Positions 58,341-64,000 of a stretch of 64,000 nucleotides of DNA are shown piece by piece (the first letter of the stretch is position 1; the number at the start of each line of letters is the position of its first letter). The stretch spans positions 3,816,929-3,880,928 of the forward strand of contig JAMPIT010000511.1 of assembly GCA_026261815.1 (NCBI GenBank). The letters run 5' to 3'. The translations under genes and the position numbers were made by a program. The stretch is from Monarcha castaneiventris obscurior. Its lineage: Eukaryota; Chordata; Aves; Passeriformes; Monarchidae. The notes under the pieces were generated by a model. That model had not been told where the DNA came from, did no database searches, and saw nothing but the letters and a program-made list of their open reading frames with translations.

Positions 58341-60690
58341 GAAGGGAGAGCAGCCAGGGAAGGGAGAGAATCCAGGGAAAGGAGAGAATCCAGGGAAAAG
58401 AGGGAGGTGATCCAGGAAAGGGAGAGGAGCCAGGAAAAGTGAGAGAATCCAGGGAAGGGAGAACATCCAGGGAAGAGAGGGAATCCAGGGAAGGGAGAGA
58501 ATCCAGGGAAGGGAGAACATCCATGGGAGAGAGAGAATCCAGGGAAGAGAGGGAGGTGATCCAGGAAAGGGAGAGGAGCCAGGAAAAGTGAGAGAATCCA
58601 GGGAAGGGAGAACATCCAGGGAAGAGAGGGAATCCAGGGAAGGGAGGGAATCCAGGGAAGGAAGAGAATCCATGGAAGAGAAAATCCGGGGAATGAGCAT
58701 CCAGGAGAGGTGAGAAGCCAGGGAAGAAAGAGCATCCAGGGAGGAGAGGGAATCCAGGGAAGGGAGAGAATCCAGGGAAAGAGGAGCCAGGGAAGGTGAG
58801 AACCTGGGGAGGAGAAGGCATCCAGGGAAAGGAGAGAATCCATGGAAGAGGCAATCCAGAGAAGAGGGAATCCAGGGAAGAGCATCCAGGAGAGGTGAGA
58901 AGCCAGGGAAGAAAGAGCATCCAGGGAGGAGAGAGAATCCAGGGAAGGGAGAGAATCCAGGGAAAGAGCAGCCAGGGAAGGTGAGAACGTGGGAAAGAGA
59001 GGGCATCCAGGGAGGAGAGAGAATCCAGGGAAGGGAGAGGATCCAGGGAAGGGAGAGAATCCAGGGAAGGGGAGAGCAGCCAGGGAAAGCTGAGCATCCA
59101 GGGAAGGTGAGAACCCGGGAAAGAGAGGGCACCCAGGGACAGGAGAGGATCCATGGAAGAGAGAATCCAGAGAAGGGAGAGAATCCAGGGAAGGGAGAAC
59201 ATCCAGGGAAAGGAGAGGATCCATGGAAAGTGCAGCCAGAGAAGTTGAGAACCTGGGGAAGAGAAGGCATCCAGGGAAGGGAGAGCATCCATGGAAGAGA
59301 GAATCCAGGGAAGAGCATCCAGGGGAGGTGAGAAGCCAGGGAAGAAAGAGCATCCAGGGAAGGGAGAACATCCAGGGAAAGGAGAGAATCCAGGGAAAGG
59401 AGAGAATCCAGGGAAAGGAGAGAATCCAGGGAAAGAGCAGCCAGGGAAGTTGAGAACCTGGGAAAGAGAGAGCATCCAGGGAGGAGAGAGAATCCAGGGA
59501 AGGGAGAGGATCCAGGGAAGGGAGAGAATCCAGGGAAGGCGAGAGCAGCCAGAGAAAGCTGAGCATCCAGGGAAGGTGAGAACCCGGGAGAGAGAGGGCA
59601 CCCAGGGACAGGAGAGGATCCATGGAAGAGAGAATCCAGGGAAGAAAGAGCATCCAGGGAAGAGAGGGAATCCAGGGAAGGGAGAGAATCCAGGGAAAGG
59701 AGAGCACCCAGAGAAGGATGAGAATCCAGGGGAGATGAGCACCCAGGGAAGGGAAAACACCCAGGGAAAGGGAGAGCACCCAGGGATGGATGAGAATCCA
59801 TGGAAGGATGAGAATCCAGGGAAGGATGAGAATCCAGGGAAAGAGAGGGAGAGCACGAAGGAAAGGATGAGAATCCCAGAACGGAGAGCACCCAGGGAAG
59901 GATGAGAATCCAGAGAAGATGAGCACCCAGGAGAAGGGAGAGAAGGCAGGGAAGGACAAGGATCCATGGAAGGGAAAACATCCAAGGAAGGATGAGAATC
60001 CAGTGAAAATGAGCACTCAGGGAATGATGAGAATCCAAGGAATGATGAGAATCCAGGGAAGGATGAGAATCCATGGAAAAGGAGAGCACCCAGGGAAGGG
60101 TGAGGATCCAGGGATGGATGAGAATCTAGGGAAAGGAGAGCACCCAGGGAAAGGAGAGCACCCAGGGAAGGATGAGAATTCAGGGCAGGATGAGGATCCA
60201 GGGAAGGATGAGAATCTAGGGAAAGGAGAGCACCCAGGGAAAGGAGAGCACCCAGGGAAGGATAAAAATCCAGGGAAGGATGAGAATCCAGGGAAAGGAG
60301 AGCACCCAGGGAAGGATGAGAATCCAGGGAAAGGAGAGCACCCAGGGAAGGATAAAAACCCAGGGAAGGATGAGAACCCAGGGAAGATGAGCACCAGGAG
60401 AAGGGAGAGCACCCAGGGAAGGACGAGGATCCAGGGAAGGATGAGAATCCAGGGAAAGGAGAGCACCCAGAGAAAGGAGAGCACCCAGGGAAGGATGAGA
60501 ATCCATGGAAGGATGAGAATCCATGGAAGGATGAGAATCCAGGGAAGATGAGCACCAGGAGAAGGGAGAGCACCCAGAGAAAGGAGAGCACCCAGGGAAG
60601 GATGAGAATCCAGGAAAGGAGAGCACCCAGGGAAGGATGAGAATCCAGGAAAGGAGAGCACCCAGGGAAGGGAGAGCACCCTGGAAGAAT
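58341..60690. repeat. 18-bp polypurine array, largest in the window (2.35 kb)
   Basis: The left part uses GAGAATCCAGGGAAGGGA. From about 59700 rightward GAGCACCCAGGGAAGGAT alternates with GATGAGAATCCAGGGAAGGA. Multi-unit blocks are re-duplicated, such as GAGCATCCAGGAGAGGTGAG at about 58698, 58882 and 59305. The plus strand is strongly purine-biased. Very long minus-strand ORFs (up to 918 codons of Phe-Pro-Gly-Cys-Ser type) follow from 18 bp being six codons without stops. Confidence 0.97.
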
Positions 60691-60855
60691 CTCCCTGGAA
60701 GGAGGCAGGCAGCTGCGGGCAGGGGCATCCCCTGGGCGCTGCCTCGGGATGCGATTCCCGCTCTCCATCCCAAGGGGAGAAGCCCAGCAGGGCCCAGCTG
60801 ATCCCGGCGGGATCCTGGCGTCATTCCCGAGCCGCCGAGAGCCGGATCCGGAGCA
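60691..60855. other. Short GC-rich spacer
   Basis: Unique CpG-containing sequence. Nothing recognised. Confidence 0.5.
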
Positions 60856-61090
60856 TTGTTTTCCATCCGTCTGCCTCCAAATTGCTCCTAAATAACGCAG
60901 TTTATCTCTGGCTGATTGAGTCGAGGAATTTCGCAATTACAGGCAAACAAGGACATTCAGCGGCCCATGTTATTTGCATTTTTAAGGACCGAGGATTTTT
61001 CTATTTTTTTTTCTTTCCCTCTCCCACGGGATTTTAGCCAACGATTTTTTTTTTTTTTTTTTCCTTGCATTGGGGACGATTTCAAACCTT
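60856..61090. promoter_or_regulatory. AT-rich island with POU octamer, candidate enhancer
   Basis: A perfect octamer, ATTTGCAT, lies at 60972-60979. Nearby are CCTAAATAACGCAGTTTATC, TTTCGCAATTACAGGC and a T17-18 run at about 61045-61062. It is non-repetitive apart from the T-run. Enhancer function is inferred. Confidence 0.3.
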
Positions 61091-61712
61091 TCCCCTAGGG
61101 GATTTTTGGCTCTTCTCCCTCACATCCCAAAACGGCTCGAGCCTGTGCTGCCCCTCCAGCCCATCCCAGGAGTCCTCAAGCAGCTGGGGAAGCAAATTTC
61201 ATCCCAAACGCTGCTATTTTGGGTTATTTCCCCCTCTCTTTCCATCTGCAAACCGCATCCAGGAGGGAACGGGGCAGCCCTGGAGCATCTCTGACGAAAC
61301 TGGTCCCAGTTTCCCTCTCGCCTGCACTCAGCCAGGGGTCAGCGGCTTTCATTCCTTTTTTTAATTCCCGGGTTTTTTTTATTTTTTTTCCTTTCCCGGC
61401 TGCTCCATTAGGGCCGAGCTGCTTCCTCCAGGCCCCTTTTTTCTGCTCTAATTCCCTCCGCCCCATCATCGATCACCTTGTCCAAACTTGGCCGCGGCTG
61501 GGGGAGGCGAGGAAGAGGAGCTGGAGAGGTGGGAGAGGATCTGGAGAGGAGCTGGAGAGGTTTAATTACTCCCTGGAATGGCTGCCGGGGGTCCCAGGGC
61601 TGTATAAATGATTAATTACAGCCCGGCTGCGTGCGAGGAGCAGAAGGAGACGCCGCTAATGCACTGAGAGCTCTCTCCCCTCTTAAATACCTCCTGGGAG
61701 CCCTCGGGGAGC
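61091..61712. other. Spacer with AT-rich patch at 61590-61625
   Basis: Unique sequence. TATAAATGATTAATTACAGC near 61601 combines a TATA-like word with a homeodomain-type TAATTA. Upstream is a GGAGAGGAGCTGGAGAGG purine stretch (61510-61560). No exon is supported. Confidence 0.4.
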
Positions 61713-62541
61713 GGGGAAAACGCTGGGAAAAGTCGGGGAAAAGTCGGGGAAAACGCGGGGAAAACGCGAGGAAAACTCGGGGAAAACGCGGGGAAAACGC
61801 GAGGAAAACTCGGGGAAAACGCGGGGAAAAGTCGAGGAGAACGCGGGGAAAAGGCGGGGAAAACTCAGGGAAAACGCGGGGAAAACGCGGGGGGAAAACG
61901 CAGGGAAAACGGGAAAACTCGGGGGAAAATGCAGAGAAAACTCGGGGAAAACGAGGGGAAAATTCGAGGAAAACTTGTGGAAAACTCAGGGAAAATGCGG
62001 GGAAAACTCGGGGAAAACTCGGGGAAAACGCGGGGAAAGTCGGGGAAAACTCGGGGAAAACGCGGGGAAAACTCGGGGGAAACGTGGGGAAAACGCGGGG
62101 AAAACTCGGGGGGAAAATGCAGGGAAAACTCGGGGAAAACTCGGGGGGAAAACTCGGGGAAAACTCGGGGAAAACTCGGGGGGAAAACTCGGGGAAACGC
62201 GGGGAAAACTCGGGGAAAACTCGGGGAAAACGCGGGGAAAAGTCGGGGAAAACTCGGGGGGAAAATGCGGGAAAACTCGGGGAAAACTCGGGGGGAAAAG
62301 TCGGGGAAAAGTGGGGAAACTCGGGGAAAAGTCGGGGAAAACTCGGGGGAAAAGTCGGGGAAAACTCGGGGGGAAAAGTCGGGGAAAAGTCGGGGAAAAC
62401 TCGGGAAAAAGTGGGGAAAACGCGGGGAAAACGCGGGGAAAACTCGGGGAAAACTCGGGGAAAACTTGGGGAAAACGCGGGGAAAACAGAAAAACTAGGA
62501 AAAACTCGGGGAAAACTCGGGAAAAACTGGGAAAAAACGCC
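61713..62541. repeat. 11-bp GGGGAAAACTC/GGGGAAAACGC array, about 75 copies
   Basis: Each unit has G4, A4 and a CpG-containing trinucleotide (CGC, CTC+G, GTC+G). A-tracts recur every 11 bp, close to one helical turn, and G-runs at the same spacing. Three units make 11 codons without stops in any frame on either strand, giving a 334-codon plus ORF and a 317-codon minus ORF. No protein family is suggested. Confidence 0.97.
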
Positions 62542-62691
62542 TCCTACGGCCCCGGCCCTGCCCAAATTCCAAATTTTGGTGAGTCCAGGAAGCTCCCAGC
62601 CCTCTCAGATCCCATGGGAAGCTCCTGGGCGTTGATTCTCCCGCCAGGAATCCGCAGCATCTTTGATATCCGCATTTCTCTCCCTCCGTTT

Positions 62692-64000
62692 GAGGCCGGA
62701 CTGGGGGAAAAGGAGCGAAATTCCGGGATTTTTGAGGCCGGATTGGGGGAAAAGGAGCGAAATTCCGGGATTTTTGAGGCCGGATTGGGGGAAAAAGGAG
62801 CGAAATTCCGGGATTTTTGAGGCCGGATTGGGGGAAAAGGAGCGAAATTCCGGGATTTTTGAGGCCGGATTGGGGGAAAAGGAGTGAAATTCCGGGATTT
62901 TTGAGGCCGGATTGGGGGAAAAGGAGCGAAATTCCGGGATTTTTGAGGCCGGTTTGGGGGAAAAGGAGCGAAATTCCGGGATTTTTGAGGCCGGACTGGG
63001 GGAAAAGGGGCGAAATTCCCGGATTTTTGAGGCCGGACTGGGGGAAAAGGAGCGAAATTCCGGGATTTTTGAGGCCGGATTGGGGGAAAAAGGAGCGAAA
63101 TTCCAGGATTTTTGAGGCCGGATTGGGGGAAAAAGGAGCGAAATTCCGGGATTTTTGGGGGCCGGATTGGGGAAAAGGAGCGAAATTCCGGGATTTTTGA
63201 GGCCGGACTGGGAAAAAGGAGCGAAATTCCCGGATTTTTGAGCCCCGGATTGGGGGAAAGGAGGCGAAATTCCCAGATTTTTGAGGCTGGATTGGGGGAA
63301 AAAGGAGGCGAAATTCGATTTTGAGGCCGGATTGGGGGGAAAAGGAGCGAAATTCCGGGATTTTTGAGGCCGGATTGGGGGAAAAAGGGCCGAAATTCCG
63401 GGATTTTTGAGGCCGATTGGGGGGAAAAGGAGCGAAATTCCTGGATTTTTGAGGCCGGATTGGGGGAAAGGAGCGAAATTCCGGATTTTTGAGGCCGGAT
63501 TGGGGGAAAAGGAGCGAAATTCCGGGATTTTGAGGCTGGATTGGGGGAAAAGGAGCGAAATTCCCGGATTTTTGAGGCCGGATTGGGGGAAAAGGAGCGA
63601 AATTCCCGGATTTTTGAGGCCGGATTGGGGGGAAAAGGGAGCGAAATTCCGGGATTTTTGAGGCTGGATTGGGGAAAAGGAGCGAAATTCCCGGATTTTT
63701 GAGGCCGGATTGGGGGAAAAGGAGCGAAATTCCGGGATTTTTGAGGCCGGATTGGGGGAAAAGGAGCGAAATTCCGGGATTTTTGAGGCCGGATTGGGGG
63801 GAAAAGGGAGCGAAATTCCGGGATTTTTGAGGCCGGATTGGGGAAAAGGAGCGAAATTCCCGGATTTTTGAGGCCGGATTGGGGGAAAAGGAGCGAAATT
63901 CCGGGATTTTTGAGGCCGGATTGGGGGAAAAGGAGCGAAATTCCGGGATTTTTGAGGCCGGATTGGGGGGAAAAGGGAGCGAAATTCCGGGATTTTTGAG
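62692..64000. repeat. 42-bp array, about 31 copies, running off the window edge
   Basis: The unit begins GAGGCCGGATTGGGGGAAAA and continues GGAGCGAAATTCCGGGATTT then TT. Internal indels (G4-G6, A3-A5, a rare lost CG) are common in G and A runs. Two CpGs per unit are largely intact. Forty-two bases are 14 codons, but the indels break the frames into 60-130 codon pieces. The array is not complete at position 64000. Confidence 0.97.

Noticed and set aside
58112..60936. 918-codon minus-strand ORF of Phe-Pro-Gly-Cys-Ser repeats
   Set aside because: Translation of an 18-bp polypurine minisatellite; several frames give similar products.
61612..62635. Lys-Thr-Arg-Gly repeat ORF resembling a basic disordered protein
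   Set aside because: An 11-bp unit without stops opens every frame on both strands. No promoter, splice site or polyadenylation signal frames it.

Overview
The window looks like the 5' end of one vertebrate gene plus about 55 kb of upstream non-coding DNA. It most likely comes from a bird, probably a passerine, and from a GC-rich microchromosome. The evidence is a recognisable adhesion-GPCR exon, an antisense CR1 LINE tail of the avian type (31525-31627), two solo long terminal repeats of one family, a dense CpG island, and an exceptional load of GC-rich minisatellites. No bacterial-style gene, tRNA, rRNA or CRISPR array was seen. There are no runs of N.

The only protein-coding gene I can support is ADGRB2 (BAI2, brain-specific angiogenesis inhibitor 2), on the minus strand. 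Its first coding exon is at 98-887, with a signal peptide and the cysteine-rich N-terminal region. The donor site is at 92-97 and the acceptor just upstream at 903-930. A probable non-coding first exon ends at 7975 with a strong donor, inside a CpG island at about 6.4-8.9 kb. This implies a first intron of about 7.1 kb. A 16-residue upstream ORF and short CGG repeats lie next to that donor. Transcription runs leftward out of the window.

From about 8.9 kb to the right edge I see no credible exon. The DNA alternates between about thirty unrelated tandem arrays (unit lengths 3 to about 265 bp; by my own addition of spans about 24 kb, over a third of the window) and unique spacers. Long ORFs appear in many arrays on both strands, but they result from unit lengths or their multiples that lack stop codons. 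Several spacers hold locally AT-rich, motif-rich islands (homeodomain-type TAATTA cores, POU octamers) that could be conserved enhancers. That is inference from composition only.

Two solo LTRs of one endogenous-retrovirus-like family (21222-21676 plus strand, 43311-43763 minus strand) and one CR1 fragment are the clear interspersed repeats. An AT-richer block at 31790-32250 may be another element. The most unusual structural features are an inverted-repeat cluster at 19.7-20.8 kb, an 11-bp array of phased A-tracts and G-runs at 61.7-62.5 kb, a 15-bp pyrimidine array that shifts to an 11-bp period at 25.9-27.2 kb, and an indel-free 11 x 81 bp array at 29.8-30.7 kb.
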